From: Auriscalpium vulgare | Taxonomy: Eukaryota; Basidiomycota; Agaricomycetes; Russulales; Auriscalpiaceae | Assembly: GCA_019915015.1 (NCBI GenBank) | Contig: JAHBBC010000010.1 | Coordinates: forward strand, 1,116,001 to 1,180,000 | DNA: 64,000 bases | Direction of reading: 5' to 3' | Part shown: positions 11,901-22,497 of the stretch, piece by piece | Position numbering within the stretch: the first letter of the stretch is position 1 | Layout of the letters: each line of letters begins with the position of its first letter | The notes under the pieces: generated by a model | What the model saw: the letters and a program-made list of their open reading frames with translations, nothing else | The model's database searches: none | What the model was told of the DNA's origin: nothing | Made by a program: the position numbers and the translations under genes

Positions 11901-13801
11901 ACATGATAAGCTTCAACAGTAGGTAATAGAAAATATACACTCACTATTGAGAATCGGAGCAAGAGACCATGGACGAGCTTCATACACTTCATCATCACCA
12001 ACGTCCACTGAGAATGCAGATAATAATTTGTCCGGGTCAATGTGAGCCTATAAGACAAAATATCAGACAACATTTGGACTAGTGAACACTCGCTGCATTA
12101 CCGTCATATCCAGGGGCACCTGCGCAAATATATAAACACTCAAGAGGTACACGCTGCGGGCCATAAAGTCTGTAAGCTCCTTCTTGCCCATGATGACCGG
12201 CCCGTCGGAAGCAAAAGTTGCATGTGTTGACCATCCACGCCGATTGCGATCTTCCGGGCTTACAAGCATTAAACAGTCAGCTAAAGGAGTTAACCAAAGC
12301 GATAGAGAACATACTTATTTTTAACCGCTGGATCAAGCGTCAACATACCATGTGTTCGCGTAGCCTCTCCCTCGTCAGGTGCATTTGAGCGCAGCGTAGC
12401 CAGAGCAGTTATTCCCTGGTTTTCGAGAACAACACTTGGAGGATAGCACACCACCACAAGGCGGTACGCCCAATTGGGGACGGCCTGTCCAGCAGGAGCG
12501 CACGGTGGTGTTCCACCATGCCGCCGCAGACCATTGAAGTACGCCACCTGTAACCCTTCCAAGCGCACAAACAGACCAGCCTCGACCAGATGAAATGTGC
12601 CCGACTCGAACTCCTCTGGAATTTCTGGACAAGCTACCATGCCGGTCAACCCGGACACGGAGTCGCCACCGTCGTAATGCGGCCCACCATATTTTGCCAG
12701 TTCTTTGATACAACTTGTGTCTATGAATATGTGAGTAACAAGCTGCGCCAACACATTGCAAAAGAGAACAAACCAGAATCAGCTGGTTGAGCAGGCGACA
12801 CGTTGACCTGAGTAGTGCCAAAGAATTTGTTTGTCCGAACGCCAATCGCCGGGGCATTGACGAGCTCCGCTTGTAATACCATGACGTCTCGATGGGACTT
12901 GGGCAGGAAGTCATAGCCGCATACAGCTACATCGATCGCAGCCTGACAATATTGTTAGCTGAATACGCAGGTATTTGATAGCTCGACACACCTTTTCTAT
13001 CTCCTGACGTATGCGAAGGCCATCAGTCATGCCCAATTCTTCAGAGCCCTTGTTGCCCGCAGACGGCGCGAGAAGCTGAGTTGGTTTCTCGTAACTAAGT
13101 CCGATGTTATAGCATCGGGCATCGCCAACGGGAAGCGCATTGCCGGAACGCTCGAATGCCGTTCCACCCTCGTATACCCCAGTCTCCACGTTGAGTGCAG
13201 GCTTTGATAGCGTGCGCTCGGCCTGAGGTCCAAGGACGCGTTGCCTGGCAGCATAAAAGGCATCGCACACGATGTCTCCGTTAGGTGTGGCCCGCAAGAG
13301 ATCTCTATTGATACATCAGCACCAATATTGAACAAAAAGATAAGGCACGTACTCGTCGACGAGCACGCCTTGCACAAGATCTTCACACCCGCAAAGGCAT
13401 CCTGTCAGGGCGCGCGCAAACACTGCGTCGCCTGACTCCATTTTGAAGACTCCTGTAGGACGATAAGAACCAAGGAACTGAATATAGATAATACGCAGAC
13501 GCACCAGCATCGCCATCCCACGCACGACTATTGACCATTGGAACTGGAAGATCCTTCGTCTTCACCCACGTAGCCTTCAGACCTGCTTCGGAGGTGTCTT
13601 GATAATATACAAAGGAGCGGCCGACCATGCCCCTTGCTGATCCCATGCGAGGATCTTCACGCAGCGGATGCAGGCCTTCAACACGATATAGTACAGGCAG
13701 AACATCATTTCGGTTGGGGATGACCATAGCCGCCATCGGGAGAACATTGTGAGCCATGGGACTGTTAGAAGGCGTAGCAGTAGACGCAGAGGGTCCAGCA
13801 T
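8940..13801 (-). CDS. Cassette gene AB, copy A: TET/JBP-like 2OG-Fe(II) dioxygenase with a long C-terminal extension
   Basis: This multi-exon gene starts at ATG 13801 (MDAGPSASTATPSNSP) and stops at 8940-8942. The oxygenase-like module (about 12290-12900) shows GGPHYDGGDS (HxD), GTFHLVEAGLFVRLEGLQV, FNGLRRHGGTPP (distal His) and NWAYRLVVVCYPPS (Arg), spaced as in TET/JBP-family double-stranded beta-helix dioxygenases, which oxidise methyl groups on pyrimidines in DNA. The 3' part is one long exon (8940 to about 10995) encoding ~690 residues of unknown fold, with a poly-Pro tract near 9920-10000 and conserved blocks GPYAPEHARTRKGFFSALVFRT and GWDVITAEHTLCKISR. A GT-AG intron (about 10996-11074) keeps the dioxygenase part and the large exon in frame, so I read them as one protein of roughly 1,300 residues; two genes remain possible. 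Confidence 0.7.
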
Positions 13802-14199
13802 CCATGATGGTCAAGAGCAAGTTGTCGACGAAGCCATGTGCCCTGGACCCTATCTGAGCAGTCTGCACAGCATGACAAATGGAGATAAGATAACCGGATG
13901 AATAACAGCTGATGATGTCATGAAAGACATGGCAATGTGCATTAAATAACCGGCATGCACACTCACTGGAGCCGTTGCTCAGCGACCAGTTGCTCCCACC
14001 ATAGCGAGACGACAATGCCCTCCCGGCAGTCAGTGTTCTTGACGCTCTCCCACATCCGCTGCCGGTCGCCACCCTTTCCCTCCCAGAACTTAATACGGGA
14101 CTCCATGTACTTGCACCCACATTTGCTGAACAGTATTTCAAGAAGGCTCCACGCGCACGGGGGTGGCAGGCATCTGATGAGTCGGGTTGCGCTGCTTCT

Positions 14200-17100
14200 G
14201 ACCATAGAGTGAGAGAACAAGGCCATGCCGGTGGGCGTGGTCCGCGCATGCCGTGCACTGAGAAGTTGTGCCTCATCCGGGCGGAGCTCCGCGTGGGCAT
14301 CCGGTCATGATGTGCTGGTGTGCTTGGTCGCTATGATTGCCTTGAGGTTGAGCGGCGCCGTCATGCTTCCATTGATGTGGCGCGCGTCCACCACGATGGT
14401 CTTCAGGGGGTCGACGTCCAGCGTGCTTGGCATGGCGGGAGTACGGCCAGGGGAGCTGCAGGGGAGGACGTGGTGCACAGCTACTGTCTTGACGTCGTGC
14501 AGCCTAGAGGCCGAGGTGCACGTCCAGAGATTCCCTGCGGCGCACCCGCAATGAGAGGTGAATCAAAGAGATGAGAGAAACTCGACAGCTACGTACATAA
14601 TGCGCAGCGCGCTAGGCATGCCCGCACGCGTCGTCCAGGTGTCGACACGTTTGAGGGTCGGGCAGGAAGGCCGCATACGCTGCGCGGGCCACGCGCTGAG
14701 GGGCCGCTTGCCTCGAAGTTGAGCGTGGCAATATCGTCTTGATGGCGGGCGGGTGAACAAGCATGCACGACGGCGTCCAGGCGATCTGGGATGGCGCTTC
14801 CAGAGCCTCACTTGGGCAGTGTGCGCACGTCCAATTACACTACAAGAAGAAAGTAGGTAAGGCAAAGAAATCAGAGAGAGTCAGAAAGGTATGTACCTGC
14901 ATCGCCGCGCTTGCACAGCGGCTGGCAGCACGTCGATTGCCCGGATGTTGTATTTGAGGCAACCATGCCCGGTGTCAGCGCGAGCACCACGCTGTGACGC
15001 GTCCAGCGGTCCGGTGATGACGCGCAGGGGTCGATCCGTACATGCAGCGTCGCGCCGACCTCGTCCAGGGGCTTCGGGCGGTTAGCACGTCACTGTCGTG
15101 TGCCTGCCGGCTTGCGAGGCGTCCAGCATATTCATGCGAGCCAGCGACATGTGTCGAAGGCCAGCCAGCGCAAGCTCGAGTGACGCTGAGAATCACTGCG
15201 TCGTCTTGGCGACGCGCAGAGGGCAGCGCCTCGTCCATACGGCCCCTGGTCGTGCGCAGCGTCGGTGCTGGGTGCACGGATGTAATACGCGGCGAGCAGC
15301 AGTTGTCCTCTGTGCAGCCGGAGCGCCGCGAGGGTGGCCGTTGCGGATCGATCTGTTGGAGTGTCAGCAAACGAAGCAGATATGTTCGAGAACTCGGGAC
15401 ATACCGCACAATTCGTGTGATGAGCTGGAGCCGCCGCGCTGCTAAATCACCAGGTCCGATGGCGGAGAAGCAGGTGGCTTGCCATGAAGGAGACAGCTGC
15501 GCAGGGAAGACGTCAGCCAAAAAGCGGCCTTGAAGTTGAGCGTTGGCGGCGGCTGGTGTCCGCCGATGACGTCGCCCATGGCTGCAGGATGGCGCGCACA
15601 TAATCTAAGATCAAGTAGGTTAGATAAATAAATCATACACAATGCGACGAGGTACGTACTTAGGAGCTGGGCGCGCGCAGACTGACAAGACGATGCACGT
15701 CGGTCGCGCTGTTGCCTTGTCCAGTGATTTCGAGCCGTGAGTACCGTCGCGTGGCTGCACAGCCCACGACACATCCAGATCATTCGTGCGCTGGGCGACC
15801 TGCAAGACACTTGGCGACGCACAGAGACTGTGCGTCGTCGCAGCGCCTTGTCCAGGGTAATGTTGCGCCTACAGCGTCGTCCGCTCGGCGCTTGGGACGC
15901 TCGTCTAGCGCAGTCGTGTGCGCCGTTGTCCAGAGAGACATGGCGTGCCGGAAGACACCTTGCGACAAACACGTTGAGGGCGGGTAGCGAAGGCTGTCTT
16001 GCGTACGGCACCGCGCCCAGGAGATGCCTTGCGCGGTACCGGCTGACCCTCAAATCGCGTGTCTTGAGAATTGACGGCCTCGTTCACAGCCTGGGAGTTG
16101 ACAGCCACGCCCACGGCGAGCAGCCCCTGGCCAACGATGTGCGTGAGCTGCGTCCTGAGCGCGACTGTTCGAGCTGCGCGCATCTGTGGGTGTCGCCGCA
16201 TTTTCGTCTTGTTGAGCCACGTCCATGGCGGTACGCGGACTCTTCCAGGTGCGTCGAAGCGTCGGGGTCGTCCACGGAGGCCGCAGGCTGTGCGCGGGCG
16301 CCCTGCGATGGCCTGGAGATTATGCGCCGCGTCCACACATTCTTGAACACGGCCGACGTGCATCCGCGCGCATTGTCCAGGCAGCTGGGCGGAGGCCATC
16401 TTGATGCCCGGTGAGCGTGACTTTGTCCGCGCCGTTCACCTTGAGCTGCTGCGAGACAAGGAGGCCCGTGGTGGCGGAATATGCAGACTCGTCCGACTAC
16501 GTCTTGGCACGGTCGTGCGTGGCGTCCAGGTGCGTCCAGGTGCGTCCAGGAGTTGGTGCCTCGGCCAGGAAGGCCGCAGGCTGCGTGGCGCGCTCTGCGC
16601 TGGCGGGTGCAGTCGAGCGTTGGCGGCGTGCGGCGTCCGGCGATGACGTGGCCCGCGGCGCGCGCACATCATCTAAAGATCAAGTACGGTAGGTTAGTCG
16701 AGTAAATTATACACAACACAACAAAGAATGTACCTACGCGCAGCGACGATCAGCGGTCGTCGCGCAGTGTTGCCCGCGTTGTTCTGTACTTTTGAGCCGT
16801 GAGCGCCGTCGCGTGGCTGCACGGACCGCAAGGCCTCCCGGGTATTCGTGCGCGCCCGGCAATCTTGAAGATGTCCAGACGTTGCGCGTCCCTCCAGGAC
16901 GCGGGATGGACGCGCACTTGGGAGCGTGCCGTTGCGGTGCCTCGCCCATGGGCGCGCGCCACGGCCGCGACCTTGCTGGCTGCTTGCACGCCGACGGGCG
17001 GGTTGGGCGGTCGATCGCGCACGCGGAGCGCAGGTGAATTAGAGCCTCGTCCAGCAGCGTCGCGTGGGTGTCCCGTGATGATGGCTGGTGCTCGGCCGCC

Positions 17101-17870
17101 ATTACAATGGCAGTTGAGCGTCGGCGTCGGCATCCGTTGACGTGGCGCGCGTACAACACGATGGTCCTCAGATGCGTCGACGTCCAGCGTGCCTGGCGTG
17201 GCGTGGCGACGTGCAGGGGAGATGCAGGGGCGGCCTCCAGCGATGACGTGACCCCAGACTAGAAGACAGATGGGTAAGTCAAAGACACGAGAAAGAAAGT
17301 AGACACCCTCCGTACCTATGCGCGCAGCGGCTGGCGTCCATGCTCGCTGTAGCGCGGACGCAGCGCTGTGGCGCGTCCAGCAGCCTCGACGACGCGCAGG
17401 GTCGCGCCGTAGAGCGCCTCGTCCAAGGGCTTCGAGGAGTGCCGTCACTGGGTAGCCGCACGGCCTGCGAGGCGTCCACCGTGATTGTGCGCGCCTGGCG
17501 ATCTTGAGGCCTTCGAGACATGTCACGGTATTGATTGTCTCAGACGTTGTGAGAGTTGACCGCCCGCCCACGGCGAGCAGCCTCCTCCAGCCCTTGGCCA
17601 GCGATGTGCGTCGTGAGCGCGCCGGCTGTTCGAGCTGCGCCCGTCCGTGGGTGTCGCCGCAACAAAGTCTCATTGAGCCATGCCCATGGCGGTCCGCAGA
17701 CTCGTCGAGGAGCATCGAGGCGCTGGGGTCGTCCAGGAAGGCCGCAGGCCCTGCACGGGCGCCCCACGTGTTATGTGCCACGTCCACGTCCATGCCGCAT
17801 GCGCCACGTCCAGCGCAACGATGTTCTTGAACACGACCAACGTGCGTCCGCGCGTGTTGTCCAGGCAGCG
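14200..17870. repeat. Degenerate GC-rich array with kilobase-scale, irregular repeat units
   Basis: Several segments recur at different spacings: 15605-15780 resembles 16670-16830 (shared GATCAAGTA, GAGCCGTGAG, CCGTCGCGTGGCTGCAC), 14387-14480 resembles 17146-17255 (CGACGTCCAGCGTGC), and 16341-16390 resembles 17821-17870 (TTCTTGAACACG, TTGTCCAGGCAGC). Units are diverged and nested, so no single period fits. Long open frames occur on both strands, as expected from GC-rich repeats, and none looks like a protein. Confidence 0.6.
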
Positions 17871-18355
17871 GCTGAATGAGATGGACGGCGGCGCGGACGA
17901 GGTCGAGGGCGTGTTGTCCGACAGCACGTCCGCGTGCTGCGCGGCGCCATGAGCACCGTGCGATGTGAAAGACACGGGAGCATACGCACCGGCTGCTTGT
18001 TCCCGCCTGTGACAAGAAGCTCCGGCATCTCGTGCTCGTGCAGGAGGGACCGCTCTACTTCCTCTTCGTCGACCTCGTCCGAATCGTTGCCGTCGAGCAC
18101 GTCCCGCAGCTGCTCGCGATACCCGCCCTGCGAGACATCGGCGTCGGCCCCGGTGTACACGAACTGCTCCTCGCCGTCTTCGGAGTCCCCAGCGAGGCCT
18201 GGCTCGTGCGGCGGCTCGTCCTTGTTGTCATCGAAGAGCTCGTCCATGCGGGCAGAGTAGTCGCCGGTGACGTCGACGTCCTGGTCATCATGCTCGTCAC
18301 CGAGGTCGGAGAACTCGAGCGACAGGCGGCGCGTGTGGTCGTCAGGACCGGCCAT
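17700..18355 (-). CDS. Acidic N-terminal fragment of an unrecognised gene, running into the GC-rich array
   Basis: The start is ATG 18355 (MAGPDDHTRRLSLEF). The first ~120 residues are strongly acidic (Asp/Glu-rich, including EVDEEEVERSLLHEHEMPEL) and look like a real, probably disordered protein. A 63-nt GT-AG intron after GGNKQP joins in frame to HADVLSDNTPSTSSAPPSISFSRC. Beyond that the sequence merges into DNA that recurs in the array to the left (CLDNTRG...VVFKN is also near 16341-16390), so the natural C-terminus cannot be placed and the gene may be broken. It is divergent from mL54 with a ~105-bp shared promoter. Function unknown. Confidence 0.45.
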
Positions 18356-18459
18356 GCTCTTGCGAGACCGTGTGTGCAGTGAACGTGAGCTTCAACGCGC
18401 ATGCCGCCGCCGCGCCCAAAGCCGAGGGCGTGCGTCACACGCAGTCACGTCACGCTCCC

Positions 18460-18909
18460 ATGTCTCTCCTCCGCGCCGTCCATCGTACATCCAGAGCTGC
18501 CCAGCTTTTCCAACGGTCGTATGCCACAGACGCAAAGGCTCCGCAGCGGCCTCCTCGAGTGCAGGAGCCAACGATGCAGAAGGTATACCACTCGACCTGA
18601 CGCACCGTGTCAACGCAGATGCACCGCGTTCTTCGTGCCCACCGAACACCGTTCTGATCGGCGCCAACTACCTCAAGAACCAGCCCGCGGTGCTTGCGCT
18701 GCCTGACGAGGAGTACCCGCCCTGGCTGTGGACAATATTGCAGCCGCAGGAGCTGCCCAATCGACCCGCAGCACAGGTCGAGCGTATCCTCCGGTTACCC
18801 GGGTACTTCTGTGCCGACGCGTGCCTGAATTTCAGAGAACGATGACGCACAAAACCGGATCAAAAAACGAAAACCAGTCAGAAGCTACGTCATTGTTCTC
18901 TGCAATTGA
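18460..18909 (+). CDS. Mitochondrial large-subunit ribosomal protein mL54 (MRPL37-type)
   Basis: Exon 1 encodes MSLLRAVHRTSRAAQLFQRSYATDAK, a typical Arg/Ser-rich mitochondrial presequence. After a 36-nt intron (18583-18618 region) come SSCPPNTVLIGANYLKNQPAVLALPDEEYPPWLWTILQPQ, split here as the family signature SCP.GT.L.G.NYLK and LPDEEYP.WLW. mL54 is a small structural protein of the mitoribosome. Reading through gives a stop at 18843-18845; a better model uses a 52-nt intron (18784-18835), adding the basic tail NDDAQNRIKKRKPVRSYV and stopping at 18907-18909. The last residues look unlike the usual NFL... ending, so the 3' end may be altered by the minisatellite that begins about 40 bp downstream. 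Confidence 0.7.
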
Positions 18910-18949
18910 GTACATACCTTTGGCGAACCTTCTCGAGTGTTGACCACGG

Positions 18950-21350
18950 CCGCGTGTGAGTACGTAATGCGTCTGCGTGGGTGTCGTTTTGGGTGCATGG
19001 GCGCCATGCATGTGTGTCGGCGTCATGCCCCGTGCATGAGCGTCGGGTGTCGTGCACGGGCGCGGGGGGCGTGGTGGGCGTCGTTTGCGGGCGCAGGTGT
19101 GGTTCGCGGGCGTCGGGCTCGTGCTCGGGCGTTGTGGGCGGGCGTCGTCGTCCTGACGGGCGCGCGGGCGTCGTGGGCGTCGGGCGTCGTGGGCGGGTGC
19201 GTGTGCGGGCGTCGTGGGCGTGCGCGGTGGTTGTGCATGGGTGCAGTGGGCGTGCGCGGGCGCGGTGCGCGGTGGGTGTGCGCGGGCGCGGGCGTCGTGG
19301 GCGGGTACGGGCCCGGGCGTTGTACACGGGCAGCAAGGGATGTGCATGGGCGCGGTGGGCGTGCGCGGGCGCGGTGCGCGGTGGGTGTGCGCGGGCGCGG
19401 GCGTCGTGCACGGGCAGCGAGGGATGTGCGTGGGCGCGGGCGTCGTGCGCCGGCACGGTGGGTGTGCGCGGGCGCCGGCGTGGTGGGTGTGCGCGGGTGC
19501 GGTGGGTGTGCGCGGGCGCGGTGGGTGTGCGCGGGCGCGGGCGTCGTGCGCAGATGCGGAATCGGGCGTCATGCACGGGCGTGAGCGTCGTGCGCGCGTG
19601 CAGTGGGTGTGCATGGGCGCGAGCGTCGTGCGCGGGCGCGGTGGGTGTGCGCGGGCGCAGTGCGCGGTGGGTGTGCATGGGCGCAATGGGCATGGGCAGG
19701 TGCGGTGGGCGTGGGCGGGCGCGGTGGGTGTGCGCGGGCACGGGCCTCATGCACGGGCAGCGAGGGATGTGCGTGGGCGCGGGCGTCGTGTGCCGGCACG
19801 GTGGGTGTGCGCGGGCGCCGGCACGGTGGGTGTGCGCGGGCGCCGGCACGGTGGGTGTGCGCGGGCGCCGGCACGGTGGGTGTGCGCGGGCGCGGGCGTC
19901 GTGGGCGGGTACGGGCCCGGGCGTTGTACACGGGCAGCGAGGGATGTGCATGGGCGCGGGCGTCGTGCGCGGGTGCGGTGGGTGTGTATGGGCGCGGTGG
20001 GTGTGCGCCGGCTCGGTGGATGTGCGAGCGTCGTGCGGGGGTGCGGGCGTCGTGCACGGGCAGCGAGGGATGTGCGTGGGCGCGGGCGACGTGCGCCGGC
20101 ACGGTGGGTGTGCGCGGGCGCCGGCGTGGTGGGTGTGCGCGGGCGTGGTGGGTGTGCGCGGGTGCGGGCCCGGGCGTTGTACACGGGCAGCGAGGGATGT
20201 GCATGGGCGCGGGCGTCGTGCGCGGGTGCGGTGGGTGTGTATGGGCGCGGTGGGTGTGCGCCGGCTCGGTGGATGTGCGGGCGTCGTGCGGGGGTGCGGG
20301 CGTCGTGCGCGGGCAGCGAGGGATGTGCGTGGGCGCGGGCGTCGTGCGCCGGCACGGTGGGTGTGCGCGGGCGCCGGCGTGGTGGGTGTGCGCGGGCGCG
20401 GGCGTCGTGCGCGGGTGCGGGCCCGGGCGTTGTACACGGGCAGCGAGGGATGTGCATGGGCGCGGGCGTCGTGCGCGGGTGCGGTGGGTGTGCATGGGCG
20501 CGGTGGGTGTGCGCCGGCTCGGTGGATGTGCGGGCGTCGTGCGGGGGTGCGGGTGTCGTGCACGGGCAGCGAGGGATGTGTGCGGGCGTGGGCGTTGTGC
20601 GTGGGCATGGGCGTCGTGCGCAGGCGCGGGCGTCGTGCGCAGATGCGGAATTGGGTGTCATGCGCGGGCGCGAGCGTCGTGCGCACGTGCAGTGGGTGTG
20701 CATGGGCGCGAGCGTCGTGCGCGGGCGCGGTGGGTATGCGCGGGCGCGGTGCGCGGTGGGTGTGTGTGGGCGCAATGGGCGTGGGCAGGTGTAGTGGGCG
20801 TGGGCGGGCGCGGTGGGCGTGCACGGGCGCGGTGTGTGTGCGCAGGCACGAGCGTGGTACGCAGGTGCGGGCGCAGGCATTGGGTGCGGGCGTGGGCGTG
20901 GTTTGTGCACGGTGTGTGCGGGCGTGGGCGTTGTGCGTGGGCATGGGCGTCGTGCGCAGGCGCGGTGGGTGTGCGCGGGCGCGGTGGTTGTGCGCGGGCG
21001 CGGGCGTCGTGTGCAAGCGCGGGCGTCGTGCGCAGATGCGGAATTGGGTGTCATGCGCGGGCGCGAGCGTCGTGCGCACGTGCAGTGGGTGTGCATGGGC
21101 GCGAGCGTCGTGCGCGGGCGCGGTGGGTATGCGCGGGCGCGGTGCGCGGTGGGTGTGTGTGGGCGCAATGGGCGTGGGCAGGTGCAGTGGGCGTGGGCGG
21201 GCGCGGTGGGCGTGCGCGGGCGCGGTGTGTGTGCGCAGGCACGAGCGTGGTACGCAGGTGCGGGCGCAGGCATTGGGTGCGGGCGTGGGCGTGGTTTGTC
21301 CACGGGCAGGGGGCAGTGGTAATGGTGCATGTGCGCGGATGCGGTGTATC
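18950..21350. repeat. GC-rich minisatellite domain (GCGCGGGCGTCGTG-type units)
   Basis: About 2.4 kb of short imperfect units built from GGGCGCGGTGGGTGTGCGC and GGGCGTCGTGC motifs. They are organised into longer repeats, for example the CACGGGCAGCGAGGGATGTG-containing block that returns about every 200-250 bp. Several frames stay open on both strands because the array has almost no A/T-rich stop codons; these are not genes. Confidence 0.9.
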
Positions 21351-21699
21351 TGCACAAGCGCGGCGAATCACTGACAAAGAGGAGACAGGATAGGTGGTAA
21401 GTAAAAAGCAGACACAGTCAATGAACAGGCGACGTACTTGCATGGTCGAAGACAGAATACCCCGGCAGCTTCGCATGCATGTAGATGGCGATCTGACCAA
21501 ATGATTCAAGAGGTGTTCATACTAGAGAAGAAAACATCAGATACCTTAAACGTGGAGAGTCTGGTGCGTATGTTACCACTGTGCATCAAGAACAACACAT
21601 GGATTGGTGCGATCTTGATCCGTCAAGGGTTTGGCGCGGCGCTAGCATACCTCCACTGCGTCAGTCTTGAGGGAGCCACGGGGAAGTTGCTTGTTCATT

Positions 21700-22050
21700 T
21701 TGGAGGAGAGGGAAATGTCGAGTAGGATGGGGAGTACGATGTCGAGGGGGGCAGGATGGGTATGCGGCGCCCGACTTTGCGGCGTGGCCCCATAAAGAGA
21801 GCAAGCTCACCTTAATCAACCACAGCGGGATGCACCCACATGCGGCCGTCCGTCCTATGCCAACTGACAAGGCCTCCAAGACCCAAGGTGAGTGCGTATG
21901 GTCTTGATCCCGAGCTGTACAAGGCGTCACATCACTGTCTGAAAAGACAGCAGCTTGCGATACCCTGCGCCACACCGGAACATCTGATAAGACATCCCAG
22001 GCATAAGCACCAGCCAATTGAAGCGACAAGAGGGAGGAGGAGGAGGGAAT
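21700..22050. repeat. Left arm of an inverted repeat flanking gene F
   Basis: The core GTATGCGGCGCCCGACTTTG continuing to CGGCGTGGCCCC (about 21760-21792) and the adjoining ~250 bp match, in reverse complement and with about 20-30% divergence, the segment at 25.58-25.86 kb. It includes the GGTCTTGATC box and hairpin CTGTCT-GAAA-AGACAG at 21935-21950. Confidence 0.55.
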
Positions 22051-22497
22051 GAACAAGGAACACAACGGGGATGGGGCAGGAGGCAAAGTAGTAAGCGCCA
22101 AAGGTGTGCATGGCTGACGTAAGTCATAAGACTCAATGGGGCTTTCGACTTCGTATCTTTCCACCACATTCGTTTCCCCATCCCCTGTGTTTCTCCATCC
22201 ATTCCCTTCCTACACACACTATATCTACTTGACACGCCCAGGACCCTTCACTTTGTGCCTGCATCTCATCATATTCAACTTGTGCAACCACAACATTGCC
22301 TGTGATTGTTCACTGATTCTGTATGATTATGATGACAAATTGGAGTGTGTGCCAATGTCCTTCCTTGTCTGTGGACTTTGAAATATGAGTGGATGAGATG
22401 GTCTGTCTGAAGATAATAAGCAACAAGGCTTTGCAAACATATATCAGTCGTGCATGCCATCCCTGAGATGTATATGGATGAGCCAAGTGCTAGGGTA
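22050..22497. other. Non-coding interval left of gene F
   Basis: CT-rich and AT-richer than its surroundings. No gene, RNA or clear repeat is recognised. Confidence 0.3.

Noticed and set aside
14970..18015. Several 100-400 codon frames in the GC-rich array
   Set aside because: Overlapping on both strands, Arg/Ala/Pro-rich, no conservation between repeat units.
18890..21390. Very long open frames on both strands (over 500 to 800 codons)
   Set aside because: Artefact of a GC-rich tandem repeat without stop codons; composition is repetitive in every frame and there are no introns or domains.
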